Assembly (NCBI RefSeq): GCF_009866765.1
Contig: NZ_CP019431.1
Coordinates: 2,480,001 to 2,544,000, forward strand
Source: Pseudomonas sp. S35
GTDB taxonomy: Bacteria > Pseudomonadota > Gammaproteobacteria > Pseudomonadales > Pseudomonadaceae
DNA: 64,000 nt
Reading direction: 5' to 3'
In this document: one piece after another, positions 41,799-50,037 of the stretch
Position numbering within the stretch: the first letter of the stretch is position 1
Layout: the number at the start of each line of letters is the position of its first letter
The notes under the pieces: model-generated
What the model was told of the DNA's origin: nothing
The model's database searches: none
The model's input: only the letters and a program-made list of their open reading frames with translations
Made by a program: the position numbers and the translations under genes

Positions 41799-41934
41799 TT
41801 TCATGCTCTTTCTCGAAGGCGCGCAACAACAGCCTTCCACCCCCCGTTCAATCGTTACTTGACTCTGTCCCATAGGGCACCTCGTATGCTTTTGCCAAGC
41901 GCACGCCCGTGCGCCCTTCGAACAAGGAGTTCCT

Positions 41935-42978
41935 TTGAACGGTTTATGTCTGGTGACAGGTGCCAACGGCCATCTTGGCAATACCTTGGTGCGAGCGCTG
42001 CTCGGCCAGGGGCATCGCGTACGGGCCGGGGTGCGTGATATCGGTAATCACGCACCGTTTGCCGGGCTGGACTGTGAGTTGGTGTATGCCGAGTTGCTGG
42101 ACAGTTCGGCCCTGGACAAAGCGCTGGAGGGCGTACAGGTGTTGTTTCAAGTGGCTGCCGTATTCAAGCACTGGGCCCGTAACCCAGAGGCCGAGATTGT
42201 CGAGCCCAACCTTGTGGGCACGCGGCGTGTGCTCGAGGCGGCGTCACGGGCGGGTGTGCAGCGTGTGGTCTACGTCAGTTCGGTGGCTGCCGTGGGTCAT
42301 GATGGGACGGCGCTGGATGAGACGCACTGGAATACGGAAAGCGAAAACGCGTACTACAAGTCGAAGATTCTCTCCGAGCAGGCAGCCTGGCAGTGCGCTG
42401 AGGCGCTGGGCTTGAACATGGTGTCGGTATTGCCTTCGGCGATGGTGGGACCCAATGCCGGTTCCCTCACGGACACTATGGGGTTCCTTCAGACGGTTCG
42501 GCAGCGGCAGATGCCCTTTGACCCTGGGTTTCGGTTCAACTTCGTGGACGTGCGCGACGTGGCCGACGGGATGATCCGCGCCGCCGAAAAGGGCCGGGCC
42601 GGGCAGCGCTACATCCTGGCCAATGTGCGTTCGTCGCCGCTCAGTGATCTGATTGCGGCCGCCAACACCCACACGCCTGGGTATCGCCAACCCGTTTCAG
42701 CGCCACGCTGGCTCCTGCTGGGCGTGGCCTGGCTGCAGGAACGCTGGGCGCGGTGTGTGGGCAAACCCGCCCAGTTGCTCCTGAGCCAGGTGCGCCTGTT
42801 TCACAACGTGGCGCAGGAGTACGACATCACCAAGGCTAAAAACGAATTGGGTTTCAACCCACGGTCGCCCGAGGTGGCCTTGCAGCAAGCGTTTGCCTAT
42901 CTGTACAGGCAGGCGCATCAGCCTTATGAAGACCTGCCACAGGCTGCGGTGCAAACAGTGAGTTCATCTCGCGCTTGA
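41935..42978 (+). CDS. NAD-dependent epimerase/dehydratase-family SDR
   Basis: 347 residues, extended short-chain dehydrogenase. Glycine-rich TGANGHLGNTLVRALL at the N-terminus, catalytic-type YVSSVAAVGHDG and YYKSKILSEQ (Tyr-x3-Lys). Resembles dihydroflavonol-4-reductase-like enzymes. The start is a TTG at 41935, five bases after AAGGAG; no ATG or GTG is near. Its last 125 bp overlap the convergent MerR gene. Its substrate is unknown; a lignin-derived ketone or aldehyde would fit the neighbourhood. Confidence 0.8.
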   Translation: MNGLCLVTGANGHLGNTLVRALLGQGHRVRAGVRDIGNHAPFAGLDCELVYAELLDSSALDKALEGVQVLFQVAAVFKHWARNPEAEIVEPNLVGTRRVLEAASRAGVQRVVYVSSVAAVGHDGTALDETHWNTESENAYYKSKILSEQAAWQCAEALGLNMVSVLPSAMVGPNAGSLTDTMGFLQTVRQRQMPFDPGFRFNFVDVRDVADGMIRAAEKGRAGQRYILANVRSSPLSDLIAAANTHTPGYRQPVSAPRWLLLGVAWLQERWARCVGKPAQLLLSQVRLFHNVAQEYDITKAKNELGFNPRSPEVALQQAFAYLYRQAHQPYEDLPQAAVQTVSSSRA

Positions 42979-43300
42979 GTTCGATCAAGTGAAGATCAAG
43001 CGCCTGCAACTGCGCGATCCGGTCCTGGACCTGCCGGCGCTTGTCGTCCACGGCCTGGTTGGCCAACGTTAGCGGAAAGGCCTTCAATTGGTTTTTTGCG
43101 GCAATCAGCGGGTTCATCTCGGCCAGCTTGAACCCGGCCCGCTGCGCCTTGCGGATGAGATGGACGATTTCCAGGTGATGAGCGTTGTAGCGGCGATACC
43201 GCCCCTCACGCTCCGGCTCGTTGATCAGGCCCATCTGCTCATACAGTCGAATGGCTTTTGGGGTGCAACCGGTCAGTTCGGCGAGTCGTCCGATGAACAT
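42854..43300 (-). CDS. MerR-family transcriptional regulator
   Basis: 148 residues. N-terminal helix-turn-helix FIGRLAELTGCTPKAIRLYE followed by the wing EREGRYRRYNAHHLEIVHLI and a coiled coil (~80-115). No metal-binding cysteine cluster typical of CueR or MerR; a single Cys lies near 12 and one near 132. Its 3' third overlaps the convergent SDR gene by 125 bp. The residues after ~118 have low-complexity Ala/Arg composition and may have arisen from reading through the overlap. Confidence 0.7.
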   Translation of the reverse strand: MFIGRLAELTGCTPKAIRLYEQMGLINEPEREGRYRRYNAHHLEIVHLIRKAQRAGFKLAEMNPLIAAKNQLKAFPLTLANQAVDDKRRQVQDRIAQLQALDLHLIELKREMNSLFAPQPVAGLHKADAPACTDRQTLAARPPRATVG

Positions 43301-43400
43301 CTGTCAATTCCCTATGTGCGACAGCAAATACCCTAGCGTTGTTTGATCGCCAGAACCGTAAAGGCCGTCACACGAAAACCGAAAAATGTCGAGGTTGGGT

Positions 43401-44888
43401 TCAGTAGCGAATCATCACCGACTTCAGCTCGGTGTAGTCCTCAATGAATGCGCTGCCAAACTCCCGGCCTATCCCTGAGGATTTGTTGCCGCCAAACGGC
43501 ACCGCCGGGTCCAGCATCGTATGCATGTTCACCCACACCGTGCCGGCCTCGATGGCGGGCACCATGCGCAGGGCCTTGCCCAGGTCGTTGGTCCACAGGC
43601 TGGCGCTCAAGCCGTAGGGCGAGTTGTTCATCAACGCCAGTAATTGCTCTTCGGTGTCGTACGGGAAGAATGTGGCGATGGGGCCGAAGGTCTCTTCGTT
43701 GAGCAAGGTGTCATTGACGCTGTTGGCGAGGATGATCGTCGGTTCGACGTAGCAGCCCGGCCGGTCGATCAGGTTGCCGCCATGAATGATGGTGTTGTTT
43801 TCGGCGCGGGCCTTGGCAAAGAACTCGCCGAGCTTGAGTTGATGCTGGCGGTTGGTGACCGGGCCGAATTCGGTGCGCTCATCCAGGGGCGAGCCGATCT
43901 TCAGGGTGCTCAGGCGTTGGGCCAGGGTGTCCATCACCGCGTCGACCTGCGAGCGATGCACAAAGAAGCGCTCGGCCGCCGCGCAGATTTGCCCGCAATG
44001 CAGGAAACCCGCTTCGATGATGCCGTTGACGGCCTTGTCCAGGTCCACATCGCGCAGGAAGCCTGCGCAGTTTTTCCCACCCAGTTCCAGGGTGGCGCGG
44101 GTCAGCCCGGCGCCCATGGCACTCTGGCCCACGGCGATACCGGTCGGCACCGAGCCGGTGAACGACACCTTGTTGGTGCCGGGGTGTTCGATCAGGCCTT
44201 TGCCGACCAGGCCGCCGCCGGTCAGTACGTTCAACACACCGGCTGGCAGGCCGGCGTCAATCGCCAGCTCGGCGATGCGCAGGATGGTCAGTGGGGTGAA
44301 TTCGCTGGGCTTGATGATGATGCTGCAACCGGTCACCAGTGCTGAGGCGAGTTTCCAGATGGCGATCATGGTCGAGAAATTCCACGGCACGATACCGACC
44401 ACAACCCCGACCGGCTCGCGCAGGGTGAACGCGGTGTAGCGCTCGCCAGCGAAGGAGGGCAGCGACGGGGTGATGGTCTGGCCGCTGATCTTGGTGGCCC
44501 AGCCGGCGTAATAACGCAGGAAGTGGGCGGCCTGGTCGACTTCGAAGGCGCGGGAAAGCTGGATGATCTTGCCCGATTGGCAGGTTTCGATCTGGGCCAG
44601 TTCTTCGCGATGCAGCTCCAGCAGGTCGGCCAGTTTGAGCAGCACGTTGCCGCGCACTGCCGGTGCCACCTGCGACCACTGTGTGAAGCCACGACGCGCC
44701 GACGCCACCGCGGCATCGATATCGGCCGGGGCGGCGTCGGTGACCTGGGCGATGACCTGGCCGGTCGCTGGGTTGATCACGTCCAGCGTCTGGCTGGAGT
44801 GGCTTTGCACGTAGCCACCGTCGATAAACAGCGCGTGTTGTCGAGCGAGGAACGCGTCGACCTGGGGCAGCAGTGGAATATCGCTCAT
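43401..44888 (-). CDS. Aldehyde dehydrogenase (phenylacetaldehyde dehydrogenase-like, FeaB type)
   Basis: 495 residues. Catalytic Glu in ATLELGGKNC and Cys in LHCGQICAAAERFF, NAD loop KVSFTGSVPTGIAVG. The sequence resembles FeaB/StyD phenylacetaldehyde dehydrogenases (WATKISGQTITPSL). The neighbours process 4-hydroxyphenylacetate, so 4-hydroxyphenylacetaldehyde from amine oxidation is a likely substrate. The start at 44888 (MSDIPLLPQ) is chosen over an upstream in-frame ATG at 44936. It is divergent from the hydroxylase gene. Confidence 0.85.
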   Translation of the reverse strand: MSDIPLLPQVDAFLARQHALFIDGGYVQSHSSQTLDVINPATGQVIAQVTDAAPADIDAAVASARRGFTQWSQVAPAVRGNVLLKLADLLELHREELAQIETCQSGKIIQLSRAFEVDQAAHFLRYYAGWATKISGQTITPSLPSFAGERYTAFTLREPVGVVVGIVPWNFSTMIAIWKLASALVTGCSIIIKPSEFTPLTILRIAELAIDAGLPAGVLNVLTGGGLVGKGLIEHPGTNKVSFTGSVPTGIAVGQSAMGAGLTRATLELGGKNCAGFLRDVDLDKAVNGIIEAGFLHCGQICAAAERFFVHRSQVDAVMDTLAQRLSTLKIGSPLDERTEFGPVTNRQHQLKLGEFFAKARAENNTIIHGGNLIDRPGCYVEPTIILANSVNDTLLNEETFGPIATFFPYDTEEQLLALMNNSPYGLSASLWTNDLGKALRMVPAIEAGTVWVNMHTMLDPAVPFGGNKSSGIGREFGSAFIEDYTELKSVMIRY

Positions 44889-45124
44889 GGGGTTTTCCTG
44901 ATCGTGAACAAAGAAAGCCCCGAGGTTAATCCTCACGGGAATGTCGGGCTTGACTGTGCCTGCCGCGCGCTATGTCTGTGGCTGCCAGCCCTTTGAAAAG
45001 TACAATCTTGGCTCTGGAAGGTGCATGTTCGACCAAGAAGCCGCGCTCCATACTGGCCCTGCATCCGGCGCCACGCCTCGCTTGTTGGGGTGAGTCGGAC
45101 ATCCAATAATAAGCAGGGCCATCC

Positions 45125-46294
45125 ATGAAAAAGCCAAACCCGCTCCTCGAAGACCTCAAGTCCGTGTTGCCGACCATCGCCGCCAATGCCTTGCAGGCTG
45201 AGCAGGACCGCAAAGTACCCGCGCAGAACATTGCGCTGCTCAAAGGCATCGGCTTGCACCGTGCGTTCCAACCCAAGGCGTTCGGTGGCATGGAGTTGTC
45301 GCTGCCACAGTTTGCCGACTGCATTGCCTTGCTCGCCGGCGCGTGTGCCAGCACTGCCTGGGCCATGAGTTTGCTGTGTACCCACAGTCACCAGTTGGCA
45401 CTGTTCTCGGCTCAATTGCAGCAGGAAGTCTGGGGCGACGACCCGAACGCCACCGCCAGCAGCAGCATCGCGCCGTTCGGGCGCACCGAGGCGGTCGAGG
45501 GTGGAGTGTTGTTCAGCGGCGAGATGGGCTGGAGCAGCGGCTGTGACCACGCCGAATGGGCGATTGTCGGGTTCCGTCGGCCCAATGCCGAAGGCACTCA
45601 GGATTACTGCTTCGCGGTGCTGCCGCGCAGCGACTATCAGATCCGCGATGACTGGTTTGCGGCGGGCATGAAAGGCAGTGGCACCAAGACCTTGATCATC
45701 GACAAGGCCTGGGTGCCGGAGCACCGTATCCAGAAGGCCAAGGACATGATGGAAGGCAAGTCCGCAGGCTTTGGCTTGTACCCCGACAGCAAGGTGTTCT
45801 ACTCGCCGTACCGTCCCTATTTCGCCAGCGGTTTTTCCACGGTGAGCCTGGGCGTCGCCGAGCGCATGCTGGAGGTCTTTCGCGAAAAGACCAAGACGCG
45901 GGTGCGTGCCTACACCGGTGCGGCGGTCGGTGCGGCCACCCCGGCGTTGATGCGGCTGGCCGAATCGACGCATCAGGTGGGCGCTGCGCGGGCCTTTCTG
46001 GAAAAGACCTGGGCCGAGCATGCCGAGCACAGTGAACAGCAGCGCTACCCCAGCCGTGAAACCCTGGCGTTCTGGCGCACCAACCAGGCGTACGCCACCA
46101 AGATGTGCATCCAGGCAGTGGACCGCCTGTTCGAGGCTGCCGGCGGCAATGCCTGGTTCGAACACAACGAGATGCAGCGCCTGTTTCGCGATTCGCACAT
46201 GACCGGTGCCCATGCCTACACCGACTACGACGTCTGTGCGCAGATCCTCGGTCGCGAGCTGATGGGCCTGGAACCCGATCCGAGCATGATCTGA
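45125..46294 (+). CDS. FMNH2-dependent 4-hydroxyphenylacetate 3-hydroxylase, oxygenase component (C2 type)
   Basis: 389 residues of the acyl-CoA dehydrogenase-fold monooxygenase group (HsaA/DszC/C2-hpaH). Signature segments: GIGLHRAFQPKAFGGMELSL, CASTAWAMSLLCTHSH, EMGWSSGCDHAEWAIVG and AGMKGSGTKTLIIDKAWVP. Such proteins use reduced flavin and O2 to hydroxylate 4-HPA to homoprotocatechuate. The next gene codes for the matching reductase, 56 bp downstream. The E. coli hpaB family is unrelated; this is the Acinetobacter-type enzyme. Confidence 0.85.
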   Translation: MKKPNPLLEDLKSVLPTIAANALQAEQDRKVPAQNIALLKGIGLHRAFQPKAFGGMELSLPQFADCIALLAGACASTAWAMSLLCTHSHQLALFSAQLQQEVWGDDPNATASSSIAPFGRTEAVEGGVLFSGEMGWSSGCDHAEWAIVGFRRPNAEGTQDYCFAVLPRSDYQIRDDWFAAGMKGSGTKTLIIDKAWVPEHRIQKAKDMMEGKSAGFGLYPDSKVFYSPYRPYFASGFSTVSLGVAERMLEVFREKTKTRVRAYTGAAVGAATPALMRLAESTHQVGAARAFLEKTWAEHAEHSEQQRYPSRETLAFWRTNQAYATKMCIQAVDRLFEAAGGNAWFEHNEMQRLFRDSHMTGAHAYTDYDVCAQILGRELMGLEPDPSMI

Positions 46295-46350
46295 ACCCGT
46301 TTTTGATAACAACAATCAGGGCTGCGCCTGACGCAGCCCGGGAGTCTTGC

Positions 46351-47283
46351 ATGTCTGAATCGACCTTCGACCCACGGGCCTTTCGTCGCGCCCTGGGCAA
46401 CTTTGCCACGGGCGTGACCGTGGTCACCGCCGCCGACGCTTGCGGGCGCAAGGTGGGCGTTACCGCCAACAGTTTCAACTCGGTGTCCCTCGACCCGCCG
46501 CTGGTGTTGTGGAGCATCGACAAACGCTCCAACAGCCATGAAGTGTTCGCGCAGGCCAGCCATTTTGCGGTCAACGTGCTGGCGGCGGACCAGATCGACC
46601 TGTCGAACACCTTTGCCCGGCCCAAGGACGATCGCTTCGCCGAGATCGAGTACGAACCGGGGGAGGGCGGAGCGCCGGTGTTCGCCGATTGCTCGGCGCG
46701 GTTTCACTGTGAGCATTACCAGCAGGTGGACGGTGGCGACCACTGGATCATGATCGGCAAGGTGGTGGCCTTCGACGATTTCGGCCGTGCGCCGTTGCTC
46801 TACCATCAAGGCGCCTACTCAATGGTCCTGCCCCATACGCGCATGACCAAACGTGACGACAGCCAACCGCCGAGCAGTCATTTCCAGGGGCGCTTGAGCC
46901 ACAACCTTTACTACTTGATGACCCAGGCGGTGCGCGCGTATCAATCCAGCTATCAGCCCCGGCAACTGTCCACCGGCCTGCGCACCAACGAGGCGCGGAT
47001 GCTCATGGTGCTGGAGAATGATGCGCGCCTGAGCGCCAGCGACCTGCTGCGGGAAGTGGCGATGCCGGTACGGGAAATCGATGATGCGGTGGCGAACCTC
47101 AAGCGCAAGGGGCTGGTCGACGACGATGAACAGGGCGTGCGCCTGACGGCGGCCGGCGTCGAGCAGACCGAAGCCCTCTGGGCGATTGCACGGGAACAGC
47201 AGGAGAAGGTGTTCGCTGCGTTCAGCCAGGACCAGATCGACACGTTCAAGGGGGTGTTGAAGCAGTTGATCAGCCAGTGCTGA
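46351..47283 (+). CDS. Flavin reductase with MarR-like C-terminal domain (C1 component of HPA hydroxylase)
   Basis: 310 residues. Residues ~8-165 are a flavin reductase domain (FATGVTVVTAADACGRKVGV; TANSFNSVSLDPPLVLWSID). Residues ~190-310 look like a MarR winged-helix protein (TNEARMLMVLENDARLSASD). This layout matches the C1 reductase of Acinetobacter baumannii HPA hydroxylase, where the MarR-like tail inhibits flavin reduction until 4-HPA binds. It supplies FMNH2 to the adjacent oxygenase. Confidence 0.9.
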   Translation: MSESTFDPRAFRRALGNFATGVTVVTAADACGRKVGVTANSFNSVSLDPPLVLWSIDKRSNSHEVFAQASHFAVNVLAADQIDLSNTFARPKDDRFAEIEYEPGEGGAPVFADCSARFHCEHYQQVDGGDHWIMIGKVVAFDDFGRAPLLYHQGAYSMVLPHTRMTKRDDSQPPSSHFQGRLSHNLYYLMTQAVRAYQSSYQPRQLSTGLRTNEARMLMVLENDARLSASDLLREVAMPVREIDDAVANLKRKGLVDDDEQGVRLTAAGVEQTEALWAIAREQQEKVFAAFSQDQIDTFKGVLKQLISQC

Positions 47284-47319
47284 TGAGCGGGTGAGCAGTT
47301 CACCGGTCTAGCAGACACA

Positions 47320-47369
47320 GCCAAACTAAATGTGGGAGGGGGCTTGCCCTCTCCCACATTTAGTTTGGC
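47320..47369. repeat. 50-nt palindrome, REP-like element or bidirectional terminator
   Basis: Arms of 19 bases (47320-47338 and 47351-47369) are exact reverse complements. The stem can extend inward to about 24 pairs with one G-U wobble and a TT tip. The inner TGTGGGAGGGGGCTTGCCC is the core seen in many Pseudomonas REP elements. It starts 37 bp after the reductase stop, where it would stabilise or end the mRNA. Confidence 0.75.
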
Positions 47370-47477
47370 GTTGCGTGTGGCAGCCAGGCGCAAGTCGCCT
47401 TGCAGGCTCGTACAAGCAATCACGGTCGGTTTGCGATCAGATCCAGGGTTTCGACCCGATGCGCAAAGGACAGACCG

Positions 47478-48380
47478 ATGTTCTTCAAGAAAAAAAAGCT
47501 GATGCAGGACCTCGCGGAGTCTCTCACGCAACAGCTCGCTCAACAGCGTTCCCAGGCGGACCACCAACGGCTGCTGGCCGAGGCCGCCGCCACGGACCAG
47601 GCCGCTCGACAAGCCCTCAGCGAGCAGACCCTGGAAACCCTTCGCCACCAACTGGAGCAGGCCCGACAGCATGAGGCTGCACTGGGTACCGAATTGCACC
47701 AGTACCAGCGGCTGTGCGAGCAGCATCAACAGGAGACGCAGATCTGGGAACTGTTGCTCTCAACCATGACCGAAGGCTGCTGGGACATCACGGTGGTCAA
47801 CGGTGACGTGCAGAACCCCGGCAGCCAGATGCGGATTTTCAATCAGTTCCGCCTGCTCCTCGGCTATGCCCCTCATGAGTTGCCCGACGGCTGGGACGCC
47901 CAGGTGAGCGTCACCCATCCCGAGGATTTACCCAAGATCATGGCGATCTTCGACCGGGAAATCCTCGCGCCCCGTGGCAGCGGCGAGTACGTATTTGAAT
48001 ACCGGATGCGCCACAAGACCCGTGACTATATCTGGTGCCGCGAACGCGGCAGGGCAGTGCGGGATGCACAGGGATGTTTGACGCGGGTAATCGGTGCGGT
48101 ACGGGACATCAGTGACGAGCAGTCGGCCAAGACCACCCACCGTCAGTTGCTTGAGCACAATCAGGCGACGTACGGCCAGATCGCCACGGTGGTGAGTGTG
48201 ATCAAGGGCATCGCCGACCAGACCAACCTGCTGGCCTTGAACGCCGCCATTGAAGCGGCGCGGGCGGGTGAGGTGGGCCGGGGGTTTTCGGTGGTGGCCG
48301 ATGAGGTGCGCAAGCTGGCGGAAAACACCCGCCAGGCGACTCATCAGATTCAGACAATGCTGCACCAGCACAAATCGTAA
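47478..48380 (+). CDS. PAS-containing cytoplasmic methyl-accepting chemotaxis-type protein with short signalling domain
   Basis: 300 residues. A coiled coil (~1-85) rich in Gln and Ala, a PAS_3-type domain (~95-215: [15 protein letters not shown], then [19 protein letters not shown]), then a short receptor hairpin (~245-290) with the conserved tip [20 protein letters not shown] followed by [19 protein letters not shown]. No transmembrane segment is seen. The signalling domain lacks most of the methylation helices, so adaptation may differ. The start at 47478 begins MFFKKKK. Adjacent aromatic-degradation genes suggest it senses energy or flavin state, but this is not shown. Confidence 0.85.
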   Translation: MFFKKKKLMQDLAESLTQQLAQQRSQADHQRLLAEAAATDQAARQALSEQTLETLRHQLEQARQHEAALGTELHQYQRLCEQHQQETQIWELLLSTMTEGCWDITVVNGDVQNPGSQMRIFNQFRLLLGYAPHELPDGWDAQVSVTHPEDLPKIMAIFDREILAPRGSGEYVFEYRMRHKTRDYIWCRERGRAVRDAQGCLTRVIGAVRDISDEQSAKTTHRQLLEHNQATYGQIATVVSVIKGIADQTNLLALNAAIEAARAGEVGRGFSVVADEVRKLAENTRQATHQIQTMLHQHKS

Positions 48381-48388
48381 AGCGCGTG

Positions 48389-48411
48389 AGGAGCTGCGCC
48401 GGGCAGCTCCT
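48389..48411. terminator. Perfect 9-bp hairpin between convergent genes
   Basis: AGGAGCTGC, GCCGG loop, GCAGCTCCT, placed in the 39-bp gap between the PAS receptor and the convergent porin gene. It lacks a T-run, so it is a hairpin that could serve both transcripts only weakly. Confidence 0.5.
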
Positions 48412-48419
48412 GCAGGCAG

Positions 48420-49748
48420 TCAGAAGGGCACGGCGACGGTCAGTTGGCTGTAGAGGTTGGTGCCGTTGCCGCCCACTTGGTTACCGCCGCTGTCGGCACT
48501 CTTTTTCGGTTGGTAGATGCCCACCAGCGGGCTGATGATCAGGTGGCTGTTGACCGCCCATTCGGCGTAGAGGTCCAGCTCCCGGGCGTCCAGGTTCAGC
48601 GCATCGTGTTTGCGCAGGGTATTGAAGTCGAAATACAGCGCGGCAATCGTCAGGTTTTCCAACGGGGTGGCCTTGAGGCCGACATGGTGGATCCCCGTGT
48701 TGCTGTTGAATGGGCCCGCGTAATTGCCCGCCACCTCACCCTGCACCCAGGTGCCGTAGCCGGTGCTGAGCCCGGTGAACAGCGGGTCCCAGTTTTGTGA
48801 GTAACGGGTGTAGCGGTAGGTCAGCTTCGGCGCCCAGCTGGCGTCGGCAAAGGTGTAGCCGGCTTCGCCGTACCAGGCTTTCTGCGCCGCGGCGTCTTTG
48901 TCCTGCCAGGCGTATTCGAAGGCGAAACTGGCGTTTTCGATGCCCGCGCTGCCTTCGCCGCGCAGGCTGTAGGTATCCAGGCCGTCACGCTGTTTTTGAA
49001 AATCGTTTGCCCATTGGTTGGTGACACCAATGCCGTGAACCCAGGTCAACCCCAGCGTACCGGCCGCAGCCGTGTAGTCGAGGGTGCCCGCTGCCAGCTC
49101 GGTTTCTGCCTGGGCGCGGTTGTCCGATTTGAGCCATAGCACCGAACCATGCACGCCGTCCTGGCCGCCCAGGCGCAGCACCGCCGTACGGTCAAAGGCG
49201 TGCCGCGCCCCGAGGTAGAAGCCGCCACCGCGATTCAGCGTACCGTCAGCCGGGCCCTTGCCCAGGTTGGGGCCGTCGTCGTTGATCAGGAAGCCGCGCC
49301 CGAGCTTGACCACCTGGCGACCGACGGAAAAATCCACGCCGTCCTTGCCCAGCGCCGGGAACAACTCGGCCGAGCGCCACCCGAGGTAGGCGTCTTCAAT
49401 TTTGGTGGTGCGTTCCGACCCCACGGTATTGCCCCCGGCGTCGCCGTCGCCCCAGGTGCCGGAGCTGACCCAATTGAGTGCGCCATACGCCGTGCCGTTC
49501 CCGGCCAGGCCCTGATCGCCGCTCACTCCGTACTTGATTAAGCCTTCGCGCCAGCTCGAGCCGCCCGGTGTGCCGTCATAGTTGTGGCGGCTGTTGAGCA
49601 TCCCGTAGACCGCCAGGAAATCCGCGTTGAGGTGGGTGTCATCGTCGGCGTAAAGTTCATACGCCTGGACCGATGAGTGAGTGATCAAGAGGGCTATGCC
49701 CAGGCCGACGGCCAAGGACTGCGTGTGCGGTTTCAGTCTGTGCTCCAT
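48420..49748 (-). CDS. Alginate-export-type outer-membrane porin (AlgE-like)
   Basis: 442 residues. Signal peptide EHRLKPHTQSLAVGLGIALL through SVQA, then a beta-barrel pattern with periodic aromatic strands, for example KIEDAYLGWRSAELFPALGK and VDFSVGRQVVKLGRGFLIND. This is the 'Alginate_exp' family, which holds AlgE and substrate porins near catabolic genes. The start at 49748 (MEHRLKP) is preferred over upstream ATGs. It is divergent from the permease, so it could form the outer-membrane step of the same uptake system. Confidence 0.78.
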   Translation of the reverse strand: MEHRLKPHTQSLAVGLGIALLITHSSVQAYELYADDDTHLNADFLAVYGMLNSRHNYDGTPGGSSWREGLIKYGVSGDQGLAGNGTAYGALNWVSSGTWGDGDAGGNTVGSERTTKIEDAYLGWRSAELFPALGKDGVDFSVGRQVVKLGRGFLINDDGPNLGKGPADGTLNRGGGFYLGARHAFDRTAVLRLGGQDGVHGSVLWLKSDNRAQAETELAAGTLDYTAAAGTLGLTWVHGIGVTNQWANDFQKQRDGLDTYSLRGEGSAGIENASFAFEYAWQDKDAAAQKAWYGEAGYTFADASWAPKLTYRYTRYSQNWDPLFTGLSTGYGTWVQGEVAGNYAGPFNSNTGIHHVGLKATPLENLTIAALYFDFNTLRKHDALNLDARELDLYAEWAVNSHLIISPLVGIYQPKKSADSGGNQVGGNGTNLYSQLTVAVPF

Positions 49749-50037
49749 TGTTATATTCCCCAGCATGGTTAGGACGAGGGCGCATTAAGGTGACCGGGGG
49801 CGGGCTAAGTCTTTGCCCTGCGTGCCACGTATTTGACCCTGTCCGCCAAGCCGCATGCCTTGGCAGGCAGCAACAAAATTGACGGCAGACACGGGCAAGA
49901 CGCCCGGCGCGCTCAAGGCGCACAGTGATTTCGCTCGAGGCCGTTTCGATCAAGGACTGGCTGGGGAGGGCGTTATCGCCGGCTCCTTGTACGGCTCGAT
50001 GCATCCACTAAGAAATCCGCTTTCGAGGATCCGCACC

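Noticed and set aside
44889..45124. Possible sigma-54 promoter upstream of the HPA hydroxylase
   Set aside because: The best candidate has 11, not 10, bases between the GG and GC pairs and no sigma-54 activator is adjacent.
49749..50037. Possible sigma-54 promoter between the AlgE-like porin and the permease
   Set aside because: A TGGCAC on the minus strand is present but the -12 element is missing (GC at the wrong spacing). No other signal is seen in this gap.
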